Below are positions 7,169-15,173 of a DNA stretch of 15,254 nt, piece after piece. The stretch lies in the NCBI GenBank assembly GCA_900552465.1, contig URZO01000094.1, positions 1-15,254 on the forward strand, read 5' to 3'. Below the pieces are notes generated by a model. It made no database searches and was not told where the DNA came from. It saw nothing but the letters and a program-made list of their open reading frames with translations. Position numbers and translations under genes: made by a program. How positions within the stretch are numbered: the first letter of the stretch is position 1; each line of letters opens with the position of its first letter. Origin of the DNA: an uncultured Parabacteroides sp. (GTDB lineage Bacteria > Bacteroidota > Bacteroidia > Bacteroidales > Tannerellaceae).

Positions 7169-7918
7169 ATGCAGTTATATATGGTTAGAATACTTTACAT
7201 ACTTTATTTGTGGCTGTTTATGGTGCCGGTATTTGTTGTGCTTACCATACTTACAGCTGTAACGGTGATTGTTGGTTGTCTGCTGGGTGGCGAACGGATA
7301 TTTGCCTATTACCCCGGAATGATCTGGTCGTGGCTGACATGCCACCTGGCGCTTTGTCCGGTGACGGTTAAAGGGCGCGAGAATATAGACCGGAAAAAAT
7401 CTTACGTATTTGTTTCCAATCATCAGGGAGCGTTCGATATCTTTCTGATATATGGCTTTCTGGGGGTTCCTATCAAGTGGGTGATGAAAGCCGGGATTGC
7501 CAAGATACCGTTTGTCGGGGCTGCTTGCCGGGCCGCCGGCTTTATTTTTGTAGACAATTCTACGCGTAAAGCTGCTGCCCGTAGTGTGCAGGAGGCGGAA
7601 CGTTGTCTGAAGAATGGTGCCTCCGTGATCGTCTTCCCCGAAGGCTCGCGTACCTACGACGGCAAGATGGCCCGCTTTAAGAAAGGTGCGTACCAAATGG
7701 CTGTCGACCAACATTTACCTATTGTACCCATCACGTTGAACGGCCCTTTTGATGTCCTGCCGATCGGTTCGTTAAATGTTCACCGGCATAAAATGGAGAT
7801 GATTATTCATCCGCCTATTCCGACGGAAGGAATAGACACCTCCCATAAAGGGCTGCAACAAATGGTTGATCAAACGCAAGAGATTATCGCATCCGGTCTG
7901 TGGGAACAGTATAAATGA
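7169..7918 (+). CDS. 1-acyl-sn-glycerol-3-phosphate acyltransferase (PlsC/LPLAT family)
   Basis: A 249-residue membrane-associated acyltransferase that, by family, transfers an acyl chain to lysophosphatidic acid to make phosphatidic acid in phospholipid synthesis. An N-terminal hydrophobic stretch (about 6-40) anchors it. The four family blocks are present: NHQGAFD at 84-90 with the catalytic H85 and D90; KAGIAKIPFVGAACRAAGFIFVDN at 107-130 (block II); FPEGSR at 156-161 (block III, phosphate binding); and PIVPITLNG near 184-192 (block IV). Length is typical. The ATG at 7169 is the first in frame; the ATG at 7181 (MVRILY) is equally good or better given the promoter box, and there is no Shine-Dalgarno to decide. 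It is convergent with the Wzi gene, with a 1-base gap and no terminator between. Other lysophospholipid or aminolipid acyltransferase roles are possible. Confidence 0.9.
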   Translation: MQLYMVRILYILYLWLFMVPVFVVLTILTAVTVIVGCLLGGERIFAYYPGMIWSWLTCHLALCPVTVKGRENIDRKKSYVFVSNHQGAFDIFLIYGFLGVPIKWVMKAGIAKIPFVGAACRAAGFIFVDNSTRKAAARSVQEAERCLKNGASVIVFPEGSRTYDGKMARFKKGAYQMAVDQHLPIVPITLNGPFDVLPIGSLNVHRHKMEMIIHPPIPTEGIDTSHKGLQQMVDQTQEIIASGLWEQYK

Positions 7919-7919
7919 T

Positions 7920-9401
7920 TTATTTCCAGGATTTAAGTATGCCGCGTTTGCAGACACTCAGGCTGAAACCGGCATTGTCTCCATATAGGGAGCCCGTATC
8001 TCCGGCAATCGCCCCGGTGAATTCCCAGCCCTGCAAACGAGGATGACGGTATTTAATCTCTACCAGTCCCGAATTGCTGCGTTTATTATCCCGGAACGGA
8101 TTGTAAGGCGTTCCCCAGCTGTTCATAAGTGTGTATTTGAAACGGTAAGACACCATCGGTGATAGATCACCTTCAAAAGCCAGATGCCAGGCACGGACGC
8201 GCGTATTTTTGAAATCGACATCCCCGTTCGTATTGTATTCAGGAGCCGTCAAAAGGGGAGAACCCAATCCGCGTCCGAAATAGGAAGCGCCTGTTTTATA
8301 TTCCCCGTTGTTATAGTAGTCGTCTCCGCCGCCGCCCGGACCTTTATATTTGTCATGGTCGAATATGATGAAATGAAACGGTCCACTCTGGTTACGGGTG
8401 ACTAAGTATTCCGTTACAACCTTCCGCAGCCAAGGAAAACGTGGCAGATCCAACTGTGCGCCCCACAACCCGTCTGTTCCGTTTCCAAATATCATCCCCG
8501 ATTTATCTTCGAAATAATGCTGGTGGTAAGCTGCCAGTTTCCAGTTCGGCATCGTATATTCCAGTTTGAAATCATACGAACCGTAATGATTCCCCAGAAC
8601 ATTGATCTGATCAGAGATTGTAGCATCACCTCCACCTTCGCTGCCACAAACGACCCGGATAAAGTCTTTCAGGGAATGAGGTTGCACGCCTATCTTCGGA
8701 TCACTGGAAGTTCCTCCCCACTGTGCCCAGTGCTGTACGCCGACGATACCGGAAAGAGGAAAGTTGTTTTGTGTATCCTGGATACGGATATAAAAAGATT
8801 TATGATGCCAGAGTACATTCTTTACATAAGTCTGCTTGCCATTCGCAAAATCCTCCAGATATCCGGTATCAAAAGATCTGCCTACTGCAAAATCACCTTT
8901 TACCTGCATCCAGCCCTTTGTCAGCGGGACAACCGTAAATTCCGGCATACTCAGGTTTATTTCCGGAATAGGACGTGCATTCGGAGAAAGCACCATATCG
9001 CCGGAGCTAAGAGAATGGTCCCAGAGAGAGTGCCGGTTCTCTTTACTGCCGACGCTCAATAGTAAACTCCGGTATCCCAACTCGGCATAAACCTGTTGGA
9101 TAAATACATTATGATAGCGGGGGATTGCGGCTACAAGATCCAACCCTGCGCTCCACCGGAACCCTTTTCCTAAATGCTGCTGATGGAACACACCGGCATT
9201 CAGGTAACCGTTGTTGGCATCCAAGGGAACTATCCCGTAGCGGTTGCTCACCATCCAGAATGGGGTTGTCGAACCACTGCTTACCGAACCGAACGCCTCG
9301 GCTTTATAGGAAGTCGCATCTTCCGTTTCCTCCGTTTGCGCAAAAATATTTGCTGAATATAGAAGGGTGATAACTATAATGATTGTCTGTAAGGCTTTCA
9401 T
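7920..9401 (-). CDS. Wzi-like capsule assembly family outer-membrane protein
   Basis: A 493-residue exported protein whose sequence fits the Bacteroidota capsule assembly protein Wzi family: an outer-membrane beta-barrel implicated in surface attachment or assembly of polysaccharide. Residues 1-21 are a signal peptide (MKALQ, hydrophobic, ending IFA before Q). Family-like features are the early TTPFWMVSNRYGIVPLDANNG stretch (about 45-65), the GSKENRHSLWDHSLSSGDMVLSPNARPIPEI region (about 117-147), and repeated amphipathic aromatic strands to the C terminus, with VGVQHWAQWGG near the middle. It is second in an operon, starting 6 bases after the hydrolase stop. There is no wza/wzc or glycosyltransferase cluster in the window, so a strict capsule role is inferred from family only; it could serve another surface glycan. 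Confidence 0.85.
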   Translation of the reverse strand: MKALQTIIIVITLLYSANIFAQTEETEDATSYKAEAFGSVSSGSTTPFWMVSNRYGIVPLDANNGYLNAGVFHQQHLGKGFRWSAGLDLVAAIPRYHNVFIQQVYAELGYRSLLLSVGSKENRHSLWDHSLSSGDMVLSPNARPIPEINLSMPEFTVVPLTKGWMQVKGDFAVGRSFDTGYLEDFANGKQTYVKNVLWHHKSFYIRIQDTQNNFPLSGIVGVQHWAQWGGTSSDPKIGVQPHSLKDFIRVVCGSEGGGDATISDQINVLGNHYGSYDFKLEYTMPNWKLAAYHQHYFEDKSGMIFGNGTDGLWGAQLDLPRFPWLRKVVTEYLVTRNQSGPFHFIIFDHDKYKGPGGGGDDYYNNGEYKTGASYFGRGLGSPLLTAPEYNTNGDVDFKNTRVRAWHLAFEGDLSPMVSYRFKYTLMNSWGTPYNPFRDNKRSNSGLVEIKYRHPRLQGWEFTGAIAGDTGSLYGDNAGFSLSVCKRGILKSWK

Positions 9402-9407
9402 TCTAAA

Positions 9408-10433
9408 TTAGTTTTTTGACGGACAAAGGTAAGGATAAAAACTCAGCCAGTCAAACACCGTGCGATATACATGGTCGCGCGAAGCCTTTTCGGAAAGTAT
9501 CAGGTCATGGATACCGTTTTGGATCGTATCGCGTGTGACATAATTGCCCAGCTTTTGCCCGTATTTCTGAATATCGTGTACGTCCAGAACGATGTCGGAC
9601 GAGAGGTATTCGTTGTTCCATTCCTTTGTTGCCGGGAATGATTTGTTTGACGACATTACCAGTACCGGACAATCCAGGTCAATCCCTTTTTGGACTGTCT
9701 TCTGCGCTTCCTGTATTGCGTTTATCCATCCCGCCTTTTTCGGATGTCCGTTTATCATTTTCCAATCCGTATTATATTCCCATTCCCCTTTATACTGTTT
9801 CAGCAAGCTGTGCGCATACGAAGCATCCCCGTATCCCTGCACGGTCAGGTTTGGAAATAGTTTCCCTATACAGGAAACTACCGGGAGCACAATCTTTTCC
9901 ATCATCCAGCCGAAGTTCCAGTCCAGAAACGGACTGTTCAGTATCAGGCCGTCGACCACCTGTTGCCCCTTCTTGCTGTTCAGGTAATAAGGTGTGATCA
10001 ATCCTCCCGTAGAATGTGCCATCAGCAGTATCTTGTTGTTGCCTTCTTCCCGGATAATCGCCAGGGCCGTATCGAGATCTGCAAAATACTCTTTCAGGCT
10101 TTTGCAGAAAAAAGGATCTTGGTTGGGCAGAATCGAGCGCCCGTATTTGCGGAGGTCCATAGCGTAGAAGTTGTAGCCATGTGCGTTCACGCTGTCGCCC
10201 AATTGCTTTTGGAAGAAATAATCATTGTAGCCGTGTATATAAAGAACTGCCTGTTTGGTGTCAGGCAATTGCGGCTTCTTGACAAGTGTGCAGACTACTT
10301 TCCCCTCATAGTCGTCCGGCATTTGGATGGTCCGTCGAAGGTAGTCGCCGCCTAATACGTCAGGAACATATTGGGCATAAAGGGCTGAGAAGAAGAGCAA
10401 TGATAAGATTGTAAAATATAGTTTCCGTGTCAT
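9408..10433 (-). CDS. Exported alpha/beta hydrolase (serine hydrolase, lysophospholipase/S33-like)
   Basis: A 341-residue alpha/beta hydrolase with an N-terminal signal peptide (about 1-20, MTRK then a hydrophobic core ending LYA), so it probably acts in the periplasm or at the surface. Visible parts: oxyanion-hole region LYIHGYNDY (H67-G68); nucleophile elbow AHSTG with S141; and candidate catalytic His H309 in NGIHDLILS. The acid is probably D280 or D284. The elbow has Ala in place of the first Gly of GxSxG, tolerated in parts of this superfamily. A helical lid region (about 170-240) lies between strands. The family includes monoacylglycerol lipases, lysophospholipases and esterases, and the substrate is not evident. 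It leads the two-gene operon with the Wzi-like gene (6-base gap), which suggests an envelope or surface-glycan substrate. Confidence 0.85.
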   Translation of the reverse strand: MTRKLYFTILSLLFFSALYAQYVPDVLGGDYLRRTIQMPDDYEGKVVCTLVKKPQLPDTKQAVLYIHGYNDYFFQKQLGDSVNAHGYNFYAMDLRKYGRSILPNQDPFFCKSLKEYFADLDTALAIIREEGNNKILLMAHSTGGLITPYYLNSKKGQQVVDGLILNSPFLDWNFGWMMEKIVLPVVSCIGKLFPNLTVQGYGDASYAHSLLKQYKGEWEYNTDWKMINGHPKKAGWINAIQEAQKTVQKGIDLDCPVLVMSSNKSFPATKEWNNEYLSSDIVLDVHDIQKYGQKLGNYVTRDTIQNGIHDLILSEKASRDHVYRTVFDWLSFYPYLCPSKN

Positions 10434-10473
10434 ATCCGTTTGATTTCTTTACAATAACGTCTTTATCCGGGTG

Positions 10474-10497
10474 TTTGTTGCCTGTAAATGCAACAAA
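10474..10497. repeat. 8-bp inverted repeat over the hydrolase promoter start
   Basis: TTTGTTGC (10474-10481) and GCAACAAA (10490-10497) are exact reverse complements with an 8-base spacer. The dyad covers part of the -7 box and the predicted transcription start, so it could be a repressor operator or a 5' mRNA hairpin. Confidence 0.5.
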
Positions 10498-10527
10498 AAT
10501 ACAATCATCCTGACATATATCTTCAAA
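10494..10527 (-). promoter_or_regulatory. Promoter of the hydrolase-Wzi operon
   Basis: Read on the minus strand: TTTG at 10527-10524 and TATTTTTG at 10501-10494 with a 22-base spacer, slightly long for the Bacteroidota consensus. The start would be near 10487, giving a leader of about 54 bases. Confidence 0.55.
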
Positions 10528-10604
10528 TATTTGTTGTGACATTTATTTCTAATGATTAAATTGCGTCGCAAAATATAAAAGGGGTGGGGGCTCTGAACTT
10601 CTAA

Positions 10605-12569
10605 ATGGGAAAAACACGAATTCTTATATATCTAATCTTTACACAAATTCTTGTCGTAAGTGTGATTGTAGCAAATCCGACGGATAGTTTGCGGCAGCAG
10701 TTAGCAGGCTTACCGGATAGTTGTAGATTAATAAAACTAAACGAGTTGCTTTATCAAAATACTCGGAATAGTGTATATAAGATATACGCAGACCTGCTCT
10801 TGGAAGAAGCCCGGAAGCAAAAGAATGATTTTTACAAAGGGAATGCCTTGTTATCACTGATGCGCTATTATTACGCCAAAAATCCGGATAGTTTACGCTT
10901 TTACCTGAAAGAAGCCGAACCTCTTTATATCGCCGATAAACGAATAGAAGATTTATGCCGGGCGAAAGGATGGAATATTTATGCTCTGATAAATGCAGGA
11001 ACCTATGAACAGGTCATCGGAGAGGTCGAAAGCCTGAAGAATTTGGCTACACGTTTTAATTATCCCGATGGCGTCGATATGGCGAACCAGGCTTTGGCAA
11101 ACTTCTATTTCAGTATCGGTTTAAATGACGAAGGTATCAAACAGTGTCGTGAAGTTCTGCAGGGAATGGAAAAACGGGGAGTATCCCGCATTCGCCGTTT
11201 TTATCTGTTGCAGTTATTGTTGAGTAAAGATTTGAAGCAAGAATATTTGACTAAGCTGGATACTTGCATAAAGAACTGTGAAAAGGAAGGACTTTCCCAA
11301 TTGGATGCAGAGCATTCGTTATTTTTCCTGAAATATAGTTTTCATCTCTATTCCGCCCAGTTTTATATTAATCAGAAAGATGCCATAGATGCCTATTCCC
11401 ACCTGCAAAAGCTGAACGAGTTAAAAAGCCGGTATAATATGAATACGGAGCAGCTTCTTGTCTTGAACTTATGGATGACTTATTACAGTCTGGTGGAAAA
11501 TTATGATAAAGCCCTTGCCGTCATAGATGAGTTGGAACGGGAGCTCTTGGCTAAGAAACGTTATAACGACTGGGTTGAGGTGGAAGAGAATAGGGCGGAT
11601 ATTTATTATAAAAAAGGGAATGGCTTGGAATCGGCTAAGATCTACAGAGATCTGAAAACAGTGCGCGATTCGCTTGTGCGTGCCCAATATTATGACGATC
11701 TGGCTAAGTTAAGGACGCAATGGGATGTTGACAAGCTGGAATTGCAAAGTAAGAATTTGGAATTGGAGGCAGAGAAATCCCATGCCAGGGCATTGGCCTA
11801 CGGTGGCGGAGTGATCGTTTTGCTCTTGATTTGCGCTGCATTAGGCTTGCTGGCTTATTCCCGCCACCGTTACGGTGCCCGTCTGAAAGTAGCAAAAGAG
11901 AAAGCTGAAGAAGCCGATCATCTGAAGTCCGCCTTTCTTGCCAATATGAACCATGAGATCCGGACGCCGTTGAATGCGATAGTTGGTTTTTCGCAGGTTA
12001 TTGCCGAGGAAGAAGATATAGAGAGTCGCCGGGAGTTTGCCCGGATTATCCAGAAAAACAACGAGCTGCTGCAACGGCTGATAGAAGATGTGCTGGATAT
12101 CTCGAAAATAGAATCGAACACGCTTGAGTTTGCTTTGAGCGATCAGGATTTACCGGCACTGATGAAAGATATTTACAGCACGATCTTATTGCGGATGCCT
12201 GAAAACGTTGCGTTGCTGTTGGACGACTGTCCCGACTTTACACTCCATACGGACCGTAGCCGCCTGACACAAGTGCTCACGAACCTGCTGACGAACGCCA
12301 TCAAACATACTAAGCAAGGCTCTATTCGTTTTGGCTATCGAGTGACAGCCACAGAGATCCGCTTTTATGTTGCAGATACCGGCGAAGGCATACCGGAAGA
12401 ACAGTTGGAGCGCGTCTTCGACCGCTTTGTCAAGCTGACGGAATGGACGACCGGCGTCGGGTTGGGCTTAGCCATATCCAAGGCTTTGGTGACGAAACTC
12501 GGAGGGCGCATAGAAGTCTCTTCCAAGCAGGGAGCAGGTTCCACCTTCAGCGTTATTTTCCCTGTGTGA
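10605..12569 (+). CDS. Periplasmic-TPR sensor histidine kinase, no receiver domain
   Basis: A 654-residue inner-membrane sensor kinase. Residues 1-23 are a signal peptide or first membrane segment. About 24-380 is a helical periplasmic region with TPR-like pairs (for example ANFYFSIGLNDEGIKQC, TYYSLVENYDKALAVIDEL, ADIYYKKGNGLESAKIY). A short coiled coil (about 378-397), one transmembrane helix (about 400-419) and a second coiled linker follow. HisKA carries the phospho-acceptor H450 in NMNHEIRTPLNAIVGFSQ. The ATPase domain has N564 in the N-box (LTNAIKHT), D591 in G1 (DTGEGI), an F-box (FDRFVKL) and G2 (GVGLGLAISK). All catalytic boxes are intact, so an active kinase is expected. No receiver or DNA-binding domain is fused and no response regulator gene is adjacent, so the partner is elsewhere. 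The ATG is the first plausible start. Confidence 0.93.
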   Translation: MGKTRILIYLIFTQILVVSVIVANPTDSLRQQLAGLPDSCRLIKLNELLYQNTRNSVYKIYADLLLEEARKQKNDFYKGNALLSLMRYYYAKNPDSLRFYLKEAEPLYIADKRIEDLCRAKGWNIYALINAGTYEQVIGEVESLKNLATRFNYPDGVDMANQALANFYFSIGLNDEGIKQCREVLQGMEKRGVSRIRRFYLLQLLLSKDLKQEYLTKLDTCIKNCEKEGLSQLDAEHSLFFLKYSFHLYSAQFYINQKDAIDAYSHLQKLNELKSRYNMNTEQLLVLNLWMTYYSLVENYDKALAVIDELERELLAKKRYNDWVEVEENRADIYYKKGNGLESAKIYRDLKTVRDSLVRAQYYDDLAKLRTQWDVDKLELQSKNLELEAEKSHARALAYGGGVIVLLLICAALGLLAYSRHRYGARLKVAKEKAEEADHLKSAFLANMNHEIRTPLNAIVGFSQVIAEEEDIESRREFARIIQKNNELLQRLIEDVLDISKIESNTLEFALSDQDLPALMKDIYSTILLRMPENVALLLDDCPDFTLHTDRSRLTQVLTNLLTNAIKHTKQGSIRFGYRVTATEIRFYVADTGEGIPEEQLERVFDRFVKLTEWTTGVGLGLAISKALVTKLGGRIEVSSKQGAGSTFSVIFPV

Positions 12570-12604
12570 TACGACAGTCTGTTCCTGTGTATTAAAATAA
12601 ATAC

Positions 12605-12612
12605 TATATTCG
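12605..12612 (+). promoter_or_regulatory. Weak -7 box candidate for the fucosidase gene
   Basis: TATATTCG differs at one position from TAnnTTTG. No TTTG lies at the -33 position (GTTC at 12581-12584 is nearest). A start near 12619 would leave about 27 bases before the ATG. The gene may instead be read through from the kinase, 76 bases upstream. Confidence 0.3.
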
Positions 12613-12650
12613 TGGCTTATATAAAGAATCATTTAGAAGAAAGCCATGAA
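12609..12650 (+). repeat. 10-bp inverted repeat enclosing the GH95 start codon
   Basis: TTCGTGGCTT (12609-12618) and AAGCCATGAA (12641-12650) pair over ten positions, with one G-U and a 22-base loop. The right arm contains the ATG at 12646-12648. In an mRNA that starts upstream of 12609 the start codon would sit in the stem; in one that starts near 12619 the left arm is absent. Confidence 0.45.
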
Positions 12651-15105
12651 GAAAGAACTATTCCGGATAAGCATCCTGTTGCTTACCTCCCTGTCTCTGC
12701 AAGCAAGCGACCTTAAATTGTGGTATAAACAACCGGCCAGCCACTGGGTGGAAGCGCTTCCCTTAGGCAACTCCCGCATGGGAGCAATGGTCTACGGAGG
12801 AACCGCGCGCGAAGAGCTCCAGTTGAACGAAGAAACCGTCTGGGGTGGCGGTCCGCATCGCAACGATAACCCCGAAGCACTGAAATCCTTGGAGAAAGTG
12901 CGCGCCCTGATCTTCGAAGATAAGAATGCGGACGCGCAGCAACTCATACAGCAAACATTCTACAGCGGCAAGAACGGCATGCCCTATCAGACAATCGGCA
13001 GCCTGATCATCAGCAGCCCGGGGCATGAACGCGCCACGGACTATTACCGCGAGTTGGATCTGGAACGCGCCGTGGCGACCACCCGCTACAAAGTCGACGG
13101 CGTGAACTTCCGGCGCGAACTCTTCGCCTCTTTCCCCGACCAGGTCATCATCGTCCGTCTGACGGCAGACCGCCCCGGACAGTTGAACTTTACCGTCGGC
13201 TATGAATCGCCCTTAGACAGCCGGGTCATCCGCAGAGGCAATAAGCTCGTCCTGACCGGAAACGGCACGGATCATGAAGGCGTGAAAGGCGTAATACGCA
13301 TGGAGACGCAAACGCAAGCCCGTGTGGAAGGAGGCAAAATGAAGGTAGACGACCGGCAGATCACAGTCGAAGGAGCAACAACCGCTACTTTATATATATC
13401 AGCCGCCACAAACTTCGTAAACTACCTCGATGTGAAAGGCAACGAGACCAGAAAGGCTTCCTCTTTTCTGACCGCCGCCTTGAGCCGTTCTTACGACGAG
13501 GCCTTGCAAAGCCACATCAAGTATTATAAGGAACAGTTCGACCGCGTCGCGCTCGACCTCGGGACGACGGAGGCCGAAACGCTCGAAACAACCTCTCGCA
13601 TCGCCCGCTTTAACGAAGGCCGTGACGTCTCTCTGGCCGCGCTGATGTTCCAGTACGGGCGCTATCTTCTGATCTCGTCGTCGCAACCCGGCGGTCAGCC
13701 CGCCAACCTGCAAGGCATCTGGAATCGTGAACTGCTGGCTCCCTGGGACGGGAAATACACGATCAATATCAATACGGAGATGAATTACTGGCCCGCCGAG
13801 GTCACAAACCTGAGCGAGACGCATCAGCCCCTGTTCGAGATGGTGAAAGAACTGTCGGCGAGCGGGCAGGAAACCGCACGCACGATGTACGGTGCCAAAG
13901 GCTGGGTGGCACATCATAATACAGACCTCTGGCGCGTGACCGGCCCGGTCGATAACGCCTTCTACGGCACCTGGCCGAACGGCGGAGCCTGGTTGACGAC
14001 TCACCTGTGGCAACATTATCTGTATACCGGCGACAAAAAGTTCCTGGCGGAAGCCTGGCCGGCATTGAAAGGCGCGGCGGATTTCTTCCTCTCTTTCCTG
14101 GTCCGTCATCCCAAATACGGTTGGATGGTAAGCGCTCCATCGATGTCTCCCGAGCACGGTCCGGGAGGAGAAGATGATCAAAACGCCTCGACAATCGTTG
14201 CCGGATCGACGATGGATAACCAGATCGTCTTTGATGTCCTGAGCAATGCGCTGGCAGCCGCTGAGATATTGGGCGGCGCGGCGGACTATCAGGATTCCCT
14301 GAAATCGATGCTCGGACGCCTGGCCCCGATGCAGGTAGGCCGTTATAACCAGTTGCAGGAATGGCTCGAAGATGTGGACAACCCGAAAGACCGGCATCGC
14401 CACATCTCACATGTGTACGGCCTGTTCCCCAGCAACCAGATTTCTCCCTATACGCATCCATTCCTTTTCCAGGCGGCCAAGAACACCCTGTTGCAACGTG
14501 GCGACGAGGCGACAGGCTGGTCTATCGGCTGGAAGATAAACCTCTGGGCGCGTTTGCAGGACGGCAACCATGCCTACCGTATGATCTGCAACCTCCTGAA
14601 ACTGTTGCCCAATGACGGGGTGAGGGCCGACAATCCCGAAGGCCGCACGTATCCGAACCTCTTCGACGCACATCCGCCTTTCCAGATCGACGGAAACTTC
14701 GGATATACGGCCGGAGTCGCCGAGATGCTGTTGCAAAGCCACGACGGAGCGGTGCATCTGCTTCCCGCTTTGCCCGACGCCTGGCCTGAGGGCAGTGTTC
14801 GCGGACTGGTTGCCCGCGGCGGTTTTGTGGTCGATATGGAATGGGACGGCGTGCAGCTACACAAGGCGAAAATCCTTTCCCGTCAGGGTGGGAACCTGCG
14901 CCTGCGTTCCTACGTCCCGCTCCACGGCGCCGGTTTGCGGGAAGCGAAGGGAGAGAATCCGAACCCCTTCTATCCGGTAGCCTCGGTCAAGACACCCTTG
15001 ATTTCCAGTGAGATCAACCCGCAATACCCGCTCCTGTCGAAGGTCTACGAGTACGATGTGGAGACCGAGCCGGGACAAACGTACGTCGTAGAGCGTGGCT
15101 TATAA
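12646..15105 (+). CDS. Secreted GH95 family glycoside hydrolase (alpha-L-fucosidase type)
   Basis: An 819-residue exported enzyme of glycoside hydrolase family 95, which by family removes terminal alpha-1,2-L-fucose (some members act on alpha-L-galactose) by an inverting mechanism. A signal peptide spans about 1-20 (MKKELFR, hydrophobic, ending LQA); no lipobox Cys follows. The N-terminal GH95 beta domain begins at LKLWYKQPASHWVEALPLGNSRMGAMV and includes LNEETVWGGGP. The (alpha/alpha)6 catalytic region holds NINTEMNYWPAEV with N374 and N376, SPEHGP with E503 (candidate general acid), and FQIDGNFGYTAG with D682, by analogy with the characterised bifidobacterial AfcA active site. Length is normal. 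Base composition is clearly GC-richer than its neighbours. No SusC/SusD pair is in the window. Exact substrate (mucin, milk or plant glycans) is unproved. Confidence 0.92.
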   Translation: MKKELFRISILLLTSLSLQASDLKLWYKQPASHWVEALPLGNSRMGAMVYGGTAREELQLNEETVWGGGPHRNDNPEALKSLEKVRALIFEDKNADAQQLIQQTFYSGKNGMPYQTIGSLIISSPGHERATDYYRELDLERAVATTRYKVDGVNFRRELFASFPDQVIIVRLTADRPGQLNFTVGYESPLDSRVIRRGNKLVLTGNGTDHEGVKGVIRMETQTQARVEGGKMKVDDRQITVEGATTATLYISAATNFVNYLDVKGNETRKASSFLTAALSRSYDEALQSHIKYYKEQFDRVALDLGTTEAETLETTSRIARFNEGRDVSLAALMFQYGRYLLISSSQPGGQPANLQGIWNRELLAPWDGKYTININTEMNYWPAEVTNLSETHQPLFEMVKELSASGQETARTMYGAKGWVAHHNTDLWRVTGPVDNAFYGTWPNGGAWLTTHLWQHYLYTGDKKFLAEAWPALKGAADFFLSFLVRHPKYGWMVSAPSMSPEHGPGGEDDQNASTIVAGSTMDNQIVFDVLSNALAAAEILGGAADYQDSLKSMLGRLAPMQVGRYNQLQEWLEDVDNPKDRHRHISHVYGLFPSNQISPYTHPFLFQAAKNTLLQRGDEATGWSIGWKINLWARLQDGNHAYRMICNLLKLLPNDGVRADNPEGRTYPNLFDAHPPFQIDGNFGYTAGVAEMLLQSHDGAVHLLPALPDAWPEGSVRGLVARGGFVVDMEWDGVQLHKAKILSRQGGNLRLRSYVPLHGAGLREAKGENPNPFYPVASVKTPLISSEINPQYPLLSKVYEYDVETEPGQTYVVERGL

Positions 15106-15173
15106 CAAAAACATCCCTATGAATTAGCCCGAAGTACGCAATCCTTTAGCTCTTTCATCGTATCTTATTAGTT
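15106..15173. other. Short region after the GH95 stop, no terminator seen
   Basis: About 68 bases of ordinary AT-balanced sequence without a hairpin plus T-run, promoter or reading frame. The GH95 transcript has no classical terminator before the repeat array. Confidence 0.5.

Larger units (their letters stand above)
10434..10604. other. Divergent intergenic region between hydrolase operon and histidine kinase
   Basis: This region holds the leftward promoter (10494-10527), an 8-bp inverted repeat (10474-10481 / 10490-10497), the palindrome CAAATATTTG (10524-10533), the near-palindrome TTGCGTCGCAA (10561-10571), and an unusual G-rich run (10581-10590) 15-24 bases before the kinase ATG. For the rightward gene I see only a poor promoter: TTTG 10530-10533 and TAAATTGC 10557-10564, one mismatch and a 23-base spacer. 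Confidence 0.5.

Noticed and set aside
10360..10542. 60-codon minus-strand frame over the hydrolase start and promoter
   Set aside because: It covers the promoter and signal-peptide region in another frame and has no family resemblance.
13399..14461. Long minus-strand reading frames (334 and 219 codons) opposite the GH95 gene
   Set aside because: They are antisense to a certain GH95 gene, show no recognisable domain, and are expected from its high GC content, which removes stop codons.
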